Source of the DNA: Herbaspirillum sp. DW155
GTDB taxonomy: Bacteria > Pseudomonadota > Gammaproteobacteria > Burkholderiales > Burkholderiaceae_D
Length of the DNA stretch: 64,000 nt
Assembly (NCBI RefSeq): GCF_037076565.1
Contig: NZ_AP029028.1
Coordinates: 4,588,001 to 4,652,000 of the forward strand
Direction: 5' to 3'
Made by a program: the position numbers and the translations under genes. The notes beneath the pieces were generated by a model. That model did not search any database, was not told the DNA's origin, and saw only the letters and a program-made list of their open reading frames with translations. Shown piece after piece: positions 26,752-35,929 of this stretch (position 1 is its first letter; each line of letters starts with the position of its first letter).

Positions 26752-27840
26752 TCACTGCATGGCAATCTCGTAGCGGATATCGGCGCGGTCCCGTGTCTCG
26801 GGCGCGGTGGCGATGAAGGTATCCCATCCAAGACGTCCGCCTTCACGTGTGCTTGTCAGCGCCATCCCGCGGACATCCTGGGCGCGCAGTACCAGTTGCA
26901 CTTCATATTCAAGGGTAGAGCTGGTGAACATTCCCAACATGCGCGCCAGGGCCAGCGAGGCCCTTTTCCCGGGCAGGAACTGCTCGAAGTCCTTCATCGC
27001 CAGCGGGCCGATGCGCAGATGCATGCGCAGGTCGCGCTGCCATACCCGCTCGCCCGCCATGGCGGTGCCGAGGGCAGAATTGGTCGATCCCAGCATGGTC
27101 TGGTGTTCGCGCGGAACCTTGTACCAATAGCCGACGAATTGCTCGATTTCCAGCGGCACCGAAAAATATTCCCCCAACACCTTCTGCATATACGGCGCAG
27201 AGGCAGGCCGATGGCGGAAAGCACCTGCAAAATGGGCCAGCGATTCGTCGCGTACCCCGTTGCCTTCCAGATCCTGCAGACGCTCGCGCAGAGAACGAAA
27301 GCCCAGCCCGGAGAGCGAGAGCAGCAAGGGCAGGAAGGTGTCGCGGCGACCGGCTTCGTATTGAAAAGCCAGACGATATTTGCTCCATGCCTGGTAGAAC
27401 AAGGCCAGCGAACGTGTCGAAAACACATCCAGAAAGGCGCGCGGCCCTTCATCTCTCTGCTCAATCTGGTGACGTGCAATACGCTCGGTATAGTGCGCCG
27501 GCAGCGAACCGCTGCCACCCAGGAAGCCCATGAAGGTCGGCGTGAGCCGGACGTACTTCATCTGTCCGCTACGTAATGCCTGTTCCATTTGAGCGATCGA
27601 GTTCGTTTCCTCGTCGCGCGGCGGGAAGGTGTCGATCCCTTCGATCTCGCTGGCCGGAAAACCAAGCACGGTGCGGTTGGCAAAGCGCAGGAAATCACTG
27701 ACCGCACGTTCGTGCGGCACACCATTGCGCTTGAACCAGAGCTCGATCATGCGCACGGCCTGGAAAAACTGGAAGCGATGGGGAGCGGCGAAGAGCCGCT
27801 CGATCACGCTAGGCTCAAATCTCCGCTGCGTGGCCTGCAT
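26752..27840 (-). CDS. tssG: TssG, T6SS baseplate subunit
   Basis: 362 residues from the ATG at 27840 (MQATQRRFEPSVIERLFAAP); a longer upstream frame is antisense carry-over from tssF. Family motifs are RFQFFQAVRMIE, RFANRTVLGFPASEI, TPTFMGFLGGSGSLPAHYTE, FLDVFSTRSLALFYQAWSKYR and PLEIEQFVGYW. TssG forms the baseplate wedge with TssE, TssF and TssK. The gene overlaps the end of tssF by 37 bases, the common arrangement, suggesting translational coupling. Confidence 0.95.
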   Translation of the reverse strand: MQATQRRFEPSVIERLFAAPHRFQFFQAVRMIELWFKRNGVPHERAVSDFLRFANRTVLGFPASEIEGIDTFPPRDEETNSIAQMEQALRSGQMKYVRLTPTFMGFLGGSGSLPAHYTERIARHQIEQRDEGPRAFLDVFSTRSLALFYQAWSKYRLAFQYEAGRRDTFLPLLLSLSGLGFRSLRERLQDLEGNGVRDESLAHFAGAFRHRPASAPYMQKVLGEYFSVPLEIEQFVGYWYKVPREHQTMLGSTNSALGTAMAGERVWQRDLRMHLRIGPLAMKDFEQFLPGKRASLALARMLGMFTSSTLEYEVQLVLRAQDVRGMALTSTREGGRLGWDTFIATAPETRDRADIRYEIAMQ

Positions 27841-29648
27841 TTCAAGAGTTCCTCCCCGGTTCTTTTGGATATCACGGTCAACTGCGAGAAGCTGTTGGCG
27901 TGCACGTACAAGCCCAGGAAGCGGTCGATCACGCCGGCAAAGGCGTGTAGTCCGCTTCCCACGAAACCCTCTTCGTCCACGGTCAGCTTGACTTCGATGC
28001 CACGGACCAGGCTGGCAAAGGGATTGCCGGGTAACCATGCGGTCGTGGGCCGATGGTCGATGGCGGCCAGTGCGCTGATCTGGCGTTGCGAAATGGGCGA
28101 ATTGGATTGGTCATAGAGCGTCAGCATCTCCTGGAAGGCTTCCAGCCCCCCACGCATCAAGGAGAGGTGATTCAGCGAGAGATGCGAGATCAGCCGCCAT
28201 TGCGCGCCGCGTCCGCGTTCGAAGCGCGAAGGCAGTGTCGGCTTGCGCAACAGGGCGGCGGTACGGATCACGCCGCCGCCTTCCAGGCTCAGGTCGCCGC
28301 CGGGCAAGCCATAGGTCAGCAGGGCCGGAAGATCGCGGTTGGTGCAGGTCAGCTCGATGCTCAGCGTGTCGGTCTCGACCTTGGCGGGATCGAAATCGAT
28401 GTCGACGATGGTGATCTCGGTTTCATATCCGGGGCTTTTCAGCGCCACCAGCTCATCACGACGCATGGCCCAGTAATGGCCCTCGCTCTCGGGGGCCTGT
28501 CCGTGGCGTAGCGAATAGAAAGGGCGGAATTGCGTGATCGATTCGCCCTGGGGGGTCTGCCGCACCAGTTGTACCGAATCGATGGAATAGACCTCATAAC
28601 CGAAGGCACGCCGGCCGTCGGGCAAGACCGGATAGGAGGCACCGGCATGGGTAAGCCGGATCGGATCGCCGCGCTGGCTGAACAAATTGATGACGGGGGT
28701 GCAGCCCAACAGCAGATTGGCAGCGCTGACGCCCCCGAGCTGCCGGGCGATATGCGAATCGGCACGCAGGCCGGACAAGCCCAGGTGCAAGGTGAAGCTT
28801 TTGGTATTCGCGGGCAGCACGGCGAGGATCGCCGACAAGTCGATATCAAAGAAATTGAATTTCTCGGGGAAAGCAAAATACTCGGTCAACAGGCGGTAGG
28901 CCGGATGCGACTGGGAAGGGAAGTCGATGAGTGCATCCTCTTCGGCGAACCCGACCTCCGCCAGAGGGAGCTTGCGCAGGGCGGTCCAGCGACCGCTACG
29001 TGGCAATTCCACCCAGGCTGCGGTGCTGCGCATGAAGAGGCTGTCGCGCAGGGCCGCGCAGAACGATGCCTCGCCATCGATGAATACGCGCAGGGATGCC
29101 AGTCCCAACTTGGCCAGTGTGACCTGCTCCGTCGTGGTCTCGATGGTAATGGAGAGGGAAGACGTCACTGAGGTCGGCAGCACGACCGCCTCCGGCGCAT
29201 CGATGATGGGCGAGAAGACGGCGTGAGAGAGGCGCATCGGTGCCACCGGTACGTCATACGCCGTCTGGAACCGGCACACCACCCCTTTGACCGGCCGCGT
29301 GGACAGCGCTGTACCACGCGGGATGATGGTGGCATTGGTCAACTGCGCGGCTGATGCCGCGTAATCCATGCGCGCGATTGAGCAGGAGGGGAAAGGACGA
29401 AGGTAATGCGGATAGAGAACCTCGAACAAGGCCTCTGTGAATTCGGGATAATCATCATCCAGCCGCTTGGAAACACGCGCGTTGAGCAGCGCATAGGACT
29501 GGATCATGCGCTCGATATGCGGGTCTTCGCAGATCTCGCCGGCCATCAGCAGGCTGCCGGCGATCTTGGGATAGCGCTCGGAGAACTCGCGCGAATACCG
29601 CCGCAAGAAGCTCAGCTCGCGCTCGTAATAAGGTAGCAGCTCTTGCAC
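27804..29648 (-). CDS. tssF: TssF, T6SS baseplate subunit
   Basis: 614 residues starting at a GTG (29646-29648), directly after the tssE stop. The hallmark N-terminus is present (LLPYYERELSFLRRYSREFSERYPKIAGSLL, then CEDPHIERMIQSYALLNARV and FTEALFEVLYPHYLRPFPS). The C-terminal half carries the ALTxRxGDLSL-like ending. TssF2G is the wedge complex of the baseplate. It is in the operon order tssB-tssC-hcp-tssE-tssF-tssG-clpV. Confidence 0.96.
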   Translation of the reverse strand: MQELLPYYERELSFLRRYSREFSERYPKIAGSLLMAGEICEDPHIERMIQSYALLNARVSKRLDDDYPEFTEALFEVLYPHYLRPFPSCSIARMDYAASAAQLTNATIIPRGTALSTRPVKGVVCRFQTAYDVPVAPMRLSHAVFSPIIDAPEAVVLPTSVTSSLSITIETTTEQVTLAKLGLASLRVFIDGEASFCAALRDSLFMRSTAAWVELPRSGRWTALRKLPLAEVGFAEEDALIDFPSQSHPAYRLLTEYFAFPEKFNFFDIDLSAILAVLPANTKSFTLHLGLSGLRADSHIARQLGGVSAANLLLGCTPVINLFSQRGDPIRLTHAGASYPVLPDGRRAFGYEVYSIDSVQLVRQTPQGESITQFRPFYSLRHGQAPESEGHYWAMRRDELVALKSPGYETEITIVDIDFDPAKVETDTLSIELTCTNRDLPALLTYGLPGGDLSLEGGGVIRTAALLRKPTLPSRFERGRGAQWRLISHLSLNHLSLMRGGLEAFQEMLTLYDQSNSPISQRQISALAAIDHRPTTAWLPGNPFASLVRGIEVKLTVDEEGFVGSGLHAFAGVIDRFLGLYVHANSFSQLTVISKRTGEELLKCRPRSGDLSLA

Positions 29649-30137
29649 TTAAACTCCTATGCGGGTCGTTCGCGACTTGCTGATCGAATACTGCAAGGTA
29701 GAAGGCTGCAGCACGGCATCGAAATTGACGGTCTCGCGCGCAGCATTGACCACCAGCAAGGCACTGATGGCGAAGTTGAGACGGTTGATCGAACCTTCCT
29801 GAATCTCCAGCGTGGCCTTCACGTTGCGCAGCCGGGGCTCATGCCGGGTAATGGCCTGCTCCAGGGACTGGCAGATCGCCGTGCGGTCATCCAGGCTGGC
29901 CAGGCTCATGCCGGCAAAATCATTGAGGCCATAGGCGATGATGGAATTGCTGCATTCCGGATACTGCTGAAGCAGTTCCTCGGGAACGACCGAGCGCGTG
30001 TTGAGCATCGCCTCCAGGTCTCGCGCCACGACATCCTTGAGCTCCTCTATCGACAGGCGGCTGACGACAGGGCTGAAGGAAGAACGTGGTCCATCATTCA
30101 TCAGCTTGTCAAACAGGCTGGGCGCGAAGCCTTTCAT
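29649..30137 (-). CDS. tssE: TssE, gp25-like T6SS baseplate subunit
   Basis: 162 residues from the ATG at 30137 (MKGFAPSLFDKLMND), which matches the normal family start and has a GGGA site upstream. An ATG at 30230 would add 31 residues that look unlike the family. The gp25 core is visible: IEELKDVVARDLEAMLNTR, ECSNSIIAYGLNDFAGMSL and ITRHEPRLRNVKATLE, including the conserved EPRL motif. TssE nucleates sheath assembly at the baseplate. It abuts tssF directly (stop then GTG start). Confidence 0.92.
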   Translation of the reverse strand: MKGFAPSLFDKLMNDGPRSSFSPVVSRLSIEELKDVVARDLEAMLNTRSVVPEELLQQYPECSNSIIAYGLNDFAGMSLASLDDRTAICQSLEQAITRHEPRLRNVKATLEIQEGSINRLNFAISALLVVNAARETVNFDAVLQPSTLQYSISKSRTTRIGV

Positions 30138-30279
30138 ATGCTTTCCCGCTTCTGGTGATCGGATGTTGGTATCGATTGGCGCTGAAAACGGCAGTCCGCC
30201 GGAAGACCGGCGGACGTCGTACAGCTTCATGAATGTCTGTTCTTTTGACGACAGCTCATCCGTTCAGTGCAAGATTCCC

Positions 30280-30771
30280 TTAGATGACCTTATTGGTGGA
30301 CAGATCCCAGCCGCCCGAGGTATTGCCGGCGGTACCGCCATCCTTCTTCTGCTGGGTGTACTTCCACTTCACGGTGGAGTACTTCAGGCCGACCTTTTCG
30401 TTCAGGATCTCGCCCGATTCGATGGACGGCTTGACACTGCTGATCATGACGTTGGTCAGTTCGATTTCGAAGTAACGCACGCGCTCGCCCTTGCCATCGG
30501 CGCGCATGAATTCGAACTTCGCCTTGGGGATGGTCTTGCCCGAGGAAGAGTTTTGCAGCAGCAGGGGCGAAGCCAGGTCAGCCACCTTGGTGAACACGAT
30601 GTCCTTGTGCTCGCAACGTTCAGCGGTGTGACCACCACCGGTCGATGCAGTTGCCGATTTCGGCTGCAGGACTTCCCAGTCAACGGTCTTGCACTCGATC
30701 CAATCCTTGTGCAGGTCATCAGTGGATTCACCCTTGATGCCGTCGATTTGCAGATAGACGTCAATTGCCAT
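30280..30771 (-). CDS. hcp: Hcp (TssD) tube protein
   Basis: 163 residues, standard Hcp length. It begins MAIDVYLQIDGIKGES and contains the loop GGGHTAERCEHKDIVFTK and SGKTIPKAKFEFMRADGKGE, ending in a short Lys/Gly tail. Hcp hexamers stack to form the inner needle and can also chaperone small effectors. It lies between tssC and tssE, the usual place. About 140 bases follow before tssE without an obvious terminator. Confidence 0.97.
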   Translation of the reverse strand: MAIDVYLQIDGIKGESTDDLHKDWIECKTVDWEVLQPKSATASTGGGHTAERCEHKDIVFTKVADLASPLLLQNSSSGKTIPKAKFEFMRADGKGERVRYFEIELTNVMISSVKPSIESGEILNEKVGLKYSTVKWKYTQQKKDGGTAGNTSGGWDLSTNKVI

Positions 30772-30805
30772 AACTTATCCTGTAAACATGAGGGAGGAAA
30801 AATAG

Positions 30806-32299
30806 TTAGGATTTACCTGCCTGCGGCAACTCCGCAACCAGCCGAAGCGACACCGACAGTTCATCCAACTGAAAATGCGGACGCAAGAACGACACGGCGC
30901 GATAAACACCTGGCCGTCCCGGCACTTCCGACACCTGTACCGAAGCTTCACGGAGCGGGAATTGCGCTTTTGCTTCCTGCGTGGCGTTGTCATCCAACAG
31001 CACGTATTGCGCGATCCAGCGGTTGAGGAAGTCTTCGACGTTCGAGGCGGCAGCAAAGCTGCCGATCTTGTCCCGCATCATCGACTTCATGTAGTGAGCG
31101 ATTCGCGAGACGGCAAAGATGTATTGCAACTGCGAGGACAGGACCGCATTGGCGTTGGCGGCGTCCGTGTTGTACTTCTTTGGCTTCTGGGCGGACTGCG
31201 CGCCAAAGAAAGCGGCGTAGTCGGTGTTCTTGCAGTGGACCAGCGAAATGAAACCCAGATCCGACAACTCCTTCTCGCGGCGATCGGTGATGGCAATTTC
31301 AGTGGGGCACTTCAGGGCCACTTCGCCTTCATCGGTCTTGAAAGTGTGGGTAGGCAAGTCCTCGACCAGGCCACCGCCCTCCACCCCGCGGATCGCTGCA
31401 CACCAGCCGAAATCCTCGAAGGCTTTGGTAAGCTTGCTGCCGAAGGCATAGGCGGCGTTGCACCACAGGTATTTGGAATGATCGGTGCCATCCACGTCCT
31501 CAACGAAGTTGAAGCCTTCGACCGTGGTCCCATCCTTGGGGTTGAAAGGCAGGCGACCGAGGAAGCGTGGCAGCGTCAGGCCGACATAGCGCGAATCCTC
31601 GGATTCACGGAAGGACTTCCACTTGGCATATTCAACCGTATCGAAGACCTTGGAGAGGTCACGCGGCTTGCCCAGGTCGGCGAAGCTCTCCAGGCCGAAC
31701 AGCTCCGGCGAGGCGGCCGTGATGAAGGGAGCGTGAGAAGCGGCGGCGATACGCGACATCTGCTCGATGAAGTACATATCTTCAGGTTGTCGCGTGATCT
31801 CGAAATCGCCGAGCAAGGCACCGAAGGGCGCGCCGCCGAAGGTGCCGAATTCTTCTTCATACACCTTCTTGAACATGGCGCTCTGGTCGAACTCCAGTGC
31901 CGAATTGAAGTCCTTGACCAGTTCCTTCTTGGTGGCGTTGAGGATCTTGATCTTCTGGTTCTCGCCGACGGTGGTGTTGCGGACCAGGTAGTTCAGCCCG
32001 GTCCAGCTCCCTTCCAACTTCTGGAACTCGGGCGCATGCATGATGGCGCTGACCTGGTTGGAGATCAGATGGTCCAGTTCGGCAATGCGCGCATCCAGGG
32101 TTGCCGACAGATTCTCGGAGACGACTACGGTGCCTTCCATGACCTGGCTGACCAGTTCGGAAATGAGATCCTTGGCGCGGTCATGCTCGGAAGACGACTT
32201 CGCGACCTTGCTTTGTTCGACGATATCGTCCAGAAGAGTACTGCCGGCAGCGGCAGGCGCGGCACTTGCGGCAGCGTCGGTGTGGGCTTGAACGGACAT
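30806..32299 (-). CDS. tssC: TssC, large sheath subunit
   Basis: 497 residues. Motifs include LDARIAELDHLISNQVSAIMH, FQKLEGSWTGLNYLV, EFGTFGGAPFGALLGDFEI, FLGRLPFNPKDGTTVEGF and CPTEIAITDRREKELSDLGFI. TssB and TssC form the contractile sheath; the ClpV recognition helix sits near the TssC N-terminus. The gene follows tssB with an 11-base gap and precedes hcp by 34 bases. Confidence 0.97.
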   Translation of the reverse strand: MSVQAHTDAAASAAPAAAGSTLLDDIVEQSKVAKSSSEHDRAKDLISELVSQVMEGTVVVSENLSATLDARIAELDHLISNQVSAIMHAPEFQKLEGSWTGLNYLVRNTTVGENQKIKILNATKKELVKDFNSALEFDQSAMFKKVYEEEFGTFGGAPFGALLGDFEITRQPEDMYFIEQMSRIAAASHAPFITAASPELFGLESFADLGKPRDLSKVFDTVEYAKWKSFRESEDSRYVGLTLPRFLGRLPFNPKDGTTVEGFNFVEDVDGTDHSKYLWCNAAYAFGSKLTKAFEDFGWCAAIRGVEGGGLVEDLPTHTFKTDEGEVALKCPTEIAITDRREKELSDLGFISLVHCKNTDYAAFFGAQSAQKPKKYNTDAANANAVLSSQLQYIFAVSRIAHYMKSMMRDKIGSFAAASNVEDFLNRWIAQYVLLDDNATQEAKAQFPLREASVQVSEVPGRPGVYRAVSFLRPHFQLDELSVSLRLVAELPQAGKS

Positions 32300-32310
32300 G
32301 AGGATCTCTT

Positions 32311-32811
32311 TTACTTGTTGGTTTGCTTGCTGAGTTCGGCCAGCTTCTCGGTGCTGTTGAGCACGTCGCTGAGGATGTCTTCGAGCTTGTCGTTGCCGGC
32401 GATCTTGTTGCGCAGATCAGCCAGCTTGGTGCGCGCTTCCAGCAACTTGCGCAGCGGCTCGACCTGCTGCACCACTGACTCCGGGCGGAAATCTTCCATC
32501 GAGCGGAACTTCAGCTCTACGGCGAATTCCCCGCCCTTGTCGGAGAGCTCGTTGGGGACGCGGTAGACGGCGCGGGGCTCGATCCCCTTCATCACTTCAT
32601 CGAAATTGTCGGGATCGATGTTGATGAATTTTCTATCCTTCAGGCGCGGTTGCGGCACCTCCGAATTTCCGCCGAAATCTCCGACCACGCCAGTGACGAA
32701 GGCCAACTCCTTCTTTTCGATGGCGTCACCGATCTCGACGTCATAAGTCATCTGCACGCGCGGGGGACGCACTTTTTGCAGTTTCTTCTGGATGCTTTCT
32801 CTCTTGGCCAT
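32311..32811 (-). CDS. tssB: TssB, small sheath subunit
   Basis: 166 residues from the ATG at 32811 (MAKRESIQKKLQKVRPPRVQMTYDVEIG). The family motifs KELAFVTGVVGDFGG, RKFINIDPDNFDEVMKGIEP and FRSMEDFRPESVVQQVEPLRKLLEAR are visible. It dimerises with TssC to build the sheath. It is the first tss gene after the TPR lipoprotein, with a 90-base gap. Confidence 0.97.
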   Translation of the reverse strand: MAKRESIQKKLQKVRPPRVQMTYDVEIGDAIEKKELAFVTGVVGDFGGNSEVPQPRLKDRKFINIDPDNFDEVMKGIEPRAVYRVPNELSDKGGEFAVELKFRSMEDFRPESVVQQVEPLRKLLEARTKLADLRNKIAGNDKLEDILSDVLNSTEKLAELSKQTNK

Positions 32812-32900
32812 GTTTGCTCCGCTGCTGTATTGAGTGACTCGCCCCATCACCTGAGGCGGCTTGAAAGGCGGGAGCACGGTAAGTGTCCCGCCGGCACGCC

Positions 32901-33524
32901 TTACTTCAGATTGCCAAACGGATTGGGGCCACTGCCACTGCTGCCGCCATTGCCGGCATCGGCGTCCGCAGCCGGGGCTGGTGCCGCCTTGCGCGCCACC
33001 TTGCCGCGAGCACGCGGCGCTGCTGCCGCCTTGGCCGGCGGCGGGACCAGGGTGTTTTCGCCGAGGCTCTCACGCAGAATCTTGGTCAGATCCTGAGCTT
33101 CGGTCTTGACCGAACCATTCAGAGCATTCTGCGAACGCAGATCCCCCAGCGCCTTCGTTGCCAGACGCAGCCCCGAGACTGTCACGATGCTGTTGGCCAC
33201 CTTGTCGGCGGGGTCGCGCTTGAGCGCTTCCTGGGCGTTGACGATCGCATCGCTGTAGTCACCCGCATCGAAACGGATCTGGGCGATACGCACCCACGGC
33301 GTCTTGTCGGCGGGGAAGCGGCTCGCCACCACCTTCAGTACCGACACCGCTTCATCGCTCTTGCCTTCCGCCTGCGCGGTGTTGGCCTGCGCCACTCCGC
33401 TTTCCAACGTGTTCTTGGCCTCGTCCTCGGGGCTGGGCTTGGTCTGGGTATTGGCGCATCCCGCCAACATCACTGCCAGCAACGCCGGGATGATCAGACC
33501 TGACTTCAATTTGCTCGCACGCAT
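32901..33524 (-). CDS. TPR-containing lipoprotein heading the tssB-clpV operon
   Basis: 207 residues. There is a type II signal with lipobox LLAVMLAGC (Cys near residue 23), two TPR-like helix pairs (residues about 45-110, AQANTAQAEGKSDEAVSVLK and GDYSDAIVNAQEALKRDP), and a low-complexity Ala/Pro/Gly tail. It should be exported and lipid-anchored, probably in the outer membrane. Similar TPR lipoproteins head T6SS operons in related betaproteobacteria, but I cannot give a specific function. It is distinct from TssJ, which is encoded divergently. Confidence 0.75.
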   Translation of the reverse strand: MRASKLKSGLIIPALLAVMLAGCANTQTKPSPEDEAKNTLESGVAQANTAQAEGKSDEAVSVLKVVASRFPADKTPWVRIAQIRFDAGDYSDAIVNAQEALKRDPADKVANSIVTVSGLRLATKALGDLRSQNALNGSVKTEAQDLTKILRESLGENTLVPPPAKAAAAPRARGKVARKAAPAPAADADAGNGGSSGSGPNPFGNLK

Positions 33525-33891
33525 TGGAAACCACTCCTTATATTTATGACATTAAGAAAGCCTTGCACGAGATCGCACAAGCAAATTAGCCGGGACCGAA
33601 AAATTCCGGAGATTCCTGATTTTTAGATTGCGAATGAGATGCGACGACAGTTTTCGGGCGAAATTGATGCTTTTGGAAACCGCACTTTTTAACTACGCCA
33701 CGTTCTAATTACGACTATCAGGTTGTTTCCCGACTTAATAGTTTTAAGTAATTTGAACTTAAGCTCGTCCAAATGTATCGCATAGACCTTCACGGGAAAA
33801 CGCAGTTCCGCAATCTGTAGAGACTTCCTAAAATTTTTTCGGCACGCGAGAAATCGCTCATCAGAAATCCAATAGAACATACGGGGCAGAG
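33525..33891. promoter_or_regulatory. A/T-rich divergent control region between T6SS operons
   Basis: 367 bases separate the start of the tssB operon (minus) from tssJ (plus). The stretch is markedly richer in A/T than the flanking genes and holds no supported gene. It must contain the promoters for both operons. I looked for a -24/-12 sigma-54 element and found no convincing one. A/T-rich xenogeneic-silencer binding (H-NS/MvaT type) is plausible but not shown. Confidence 0.6.
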
Positions 33892-34521
33892 TTGAAAAAA
33901 GGATTGATTAACTACTTGGCAACGGGAGTTGCCATCTTTTCCCTGTCCGGCTGTGCCGCCGTTGGCGCGGCGACCGGGGTCGCACAGGCAGCCAAGTCCA
34001 CACTGGAGGCGCTGGGCCTGAAAAAACCGGATACCCCGGAAGTGCCCGATGCCATGAAGCAGCCGCGCACCGTCCCCATCAAGCTGCATGCCTCCAAGGC
34101 GCTCAACCTGGACCCGCAGCAGCGCCCCTTGGCCCTGGTCGTAAAAATTTATAAGCTCAAGCAGAACATTAGTTTTCAACAAGCGTCATACGACACGTTC
34201 CTGAGCGCGCAAAAAGAGAAGGAAGCCTTGGGAGCCGATCTTCTGGAAGTCAAGGAGGTCACGCTGGTACCAGGCCAGCGCTATGAAATTTCCGAGAAGG
34301 TCAGTTATGAAGCCGGCTATATCGGCGTGGTGGCGCTGTTCGTCAACCCGGCGCAGCAGCGCTGGCGCGCGGTCTTCAAGGCCGACGAAGCAGAGAAGAA
34401 CGGCATCACCGTCGGCTTGCAATCCTGCTCACTGACCGTGGGCGCAGGGGCGGTCGCCATCGATGCGCAGGGCAAGCCGCTGGAAAAGAATCTGATGCTG
34501 GCACCGGTTCAGTGTCATTGA
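33892..34521 (+). CDS. tssJ: TssJ outer-membrane lipoprotein
   Basis: 209 residues from a TTG start preceded by GGGGCAGAG. The lipobox is clear (AIFSLSGC). The TssJ transthyretin-like fold is visible in the strands VPIKLHASKALNLDPQQRPLALVVKIYKL, FLSAQKEKEALGADLLEVKEVTLVPG and YIGVVALFVNPAQQRWRAVF. TssJ anchors the TssM periplasmic tip to the outer membrane. It is the first gene of the divergent tssJ-tssK-tssL-vgrG operon. Confidence 0.93.
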   Translation: MKKGLINYLATGVAIFSLSGCAAVGAATGVAQAAKSTLEALGLKKPDTPEVPDAMKQPRTVPIKLHASKALNLDPQQRPLALVVKIYKLKQNISFQQASYDTFLSAQKEKEALGADLLEVKEVTLVPGQRYEISEKVSYEAGYIGVVALFVNPAQQRWRAVFKADEAEKNGITVGLQSCSLTVGAGAVAIDAQGKPLEKNLMLAPVQCH

Positions 34522-34582
34522 AATTCAAACAACAACTCGCAAGGCATCGCGACATGACTATCATCACAACGGGGCAATCCAG

Positions 34583-35929
34583 GTGAATCACTCCAACAAA
34601 GTCCTCTGGGGCGAAGGTCTTTTCCTCCGGCCGCAACACTTCCAGCGCCAGGATCATTATCACGAAACGCGTCTGCACCAGACCGCGCTGGCGCTCAATC
34701 CCTATTGCTGGGGCGTCTCTTCCCTTCAGGTGGATCGCGATGCCCTGAACAACAATACGCTGCGTATCATCGAACTGTCGGCCATCTTCCAGGATGGTGA
34801 AATCTACAAGGCCCCGGACGCCGACGACCTGCCCGATCCCATCGAGCTGACCGAGATTCCACTGTCGCAGCAGTCCGTCACCTTCTATGCGGCCCTGCCG
34901 GCACTGAAGAGCTTCGGCAGCAATTTCGCTTCCGGCACCGGCAATCATCAGTCGAGCCGCTACGTTCAAGACAATATCGAAACGCCCGATCTCTTCACCG
35001 ACGCCGCCAAGGCCGAAATGAGCTATCTGAAGAAAGCGGTCAGGCTGGTATCGGAAAACGAACCGCGCGATTCGCTGGTCTGCATCCCGATCGTACGCCT
35101 GCGCCGCGCAAGCTCATCCGGATTCGAGCTGGACCCGGATTTCGTTGCGCCCAGCCTTTCCGTGCAGGCGGCGCCCCTGCTGTTCCTGCGCCTGCGGCGC
35201 CTGCTCGATGCCCTGCAGGCCAAGGTGAGCGCGCTCTACGGTCATCATCGGGAACCGAGCAAGAGCGTGGTGGAATTCCGTTCCGGCGACATTACCTCGT
35301 TCTGGCTGTTGCATACAGCCAGCACCGCTTACGCCAGCCTTTCCCATTATCTGAACACCCCCCAGCTGCATCCCGAGCGCCTCTTTGAACAACTGCTGGC
35401 GCTGGCCGGTTCGCTGATGACGTTCTCGCGCAGCCTGGCGCTGGCGGACCTGCCTCCTTATGACCACCGCGATCCCGGCCCGCCGTTCGCCCGGCTCGAT
35501 GGCATCATCCGCGAGCTGCTCGATACCGTCATCTCCTCACGCTATTTCGCCATCGCCCTGCACGAGAACAAGCCCTCCTATCACATGGGCATGCTGGACT
35601 CGGGAAAGATCGACGAGAAGACCAGCTTCTATCTCGCCGTCAACGCCGACCTGCCGGCCATCGAGCTGGTCGAGGTGGTGCCGTTGCGCTTCAAGATCGG
35701 CGCGCCCGACGATGTGGAGAAATTCGTGCTGGCGGCACTGCCGGGCGTCAAGCTGGTGCACTCGCCCCAGGTGCCCGCTGCGCTGCCTGTGCGTCCGGAC
35801 ACCTATTACTTCACGCTCGAAAGCAAGGGGGCCATGTACGAACGTATGCTGCAGGCGCAATCGATCTGCATCTATGTGCCCTCCGGTATCCGCGAACTCA
35901 AACTTGAACTCCTGGCGGTGACGCAATGA
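34583..35929 (+). CDS. tssK: TssK, baseplate-membrane complex connector
   Basis: 448 residues with a GTG start at 34583. The N-terminus VLWGEGLFLRPQHFQRQDHYHE is diagnostic. TssK trimers link the TssEFG wedges to TssL/TssM; the N-terminal shoulder resembles phage receptor-binding proteins. The C-terminal part has YYFTLESKGAMYERMLQAQSICIYVPSG, typical for the family. The gene ends in an ATGA overlap with tssL. Confidence 0.96.
   Translation: MNHSNKVLWGEGLFLRPQHFQRQDHYHETRLHQTALALNPYCWGVSSLQVDRDALNNNTLRIIELSAIFQDGEIYKAPDADDLPDPIELTEIPLSQQSVTFYAALPALKSFGSNFASGTGNHQSSRYVQDNIETPDLFTDAAKAEMSYLKKAVRLVSENEPRDSLVCIPIVRLRRASSSGFELDPDFVAPSLSVQAAPLLFLRLRRLLDALQAKVSALYGHHREPSKSVVEFRSGDITSFWLLHTASTAYASLSHYLNTPQLHPERLFEQLLALAGSLMTFSRSLALADLPPYDHRDPGPPFARLDGIIRELLDTVISSRYFAIALHENKPSYHMGMLDSGKIDEKTSFYLAVNADLPAIELVEVVPLRFKIGAPDDVEKFVLAALPGVKLVHSPQVPAALPVRPDTYYFTLESKGAMYERMLQAQSICIYVPSGIRELKLELLAVTQ

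Noticed and set aside
30875-32566. 563-codon plus-strand frame across tssC and tssB
   Set aside because: Mirror image of conserved sheath genes. No family motifs, and it crosses the tssB/tssC boundary.
33525-33891. Sigma-54 promoter for the T6SS operons
   Set aside because: Checked for a TGGC-N8-TTGC-type pair in both directions and found none that fits well.
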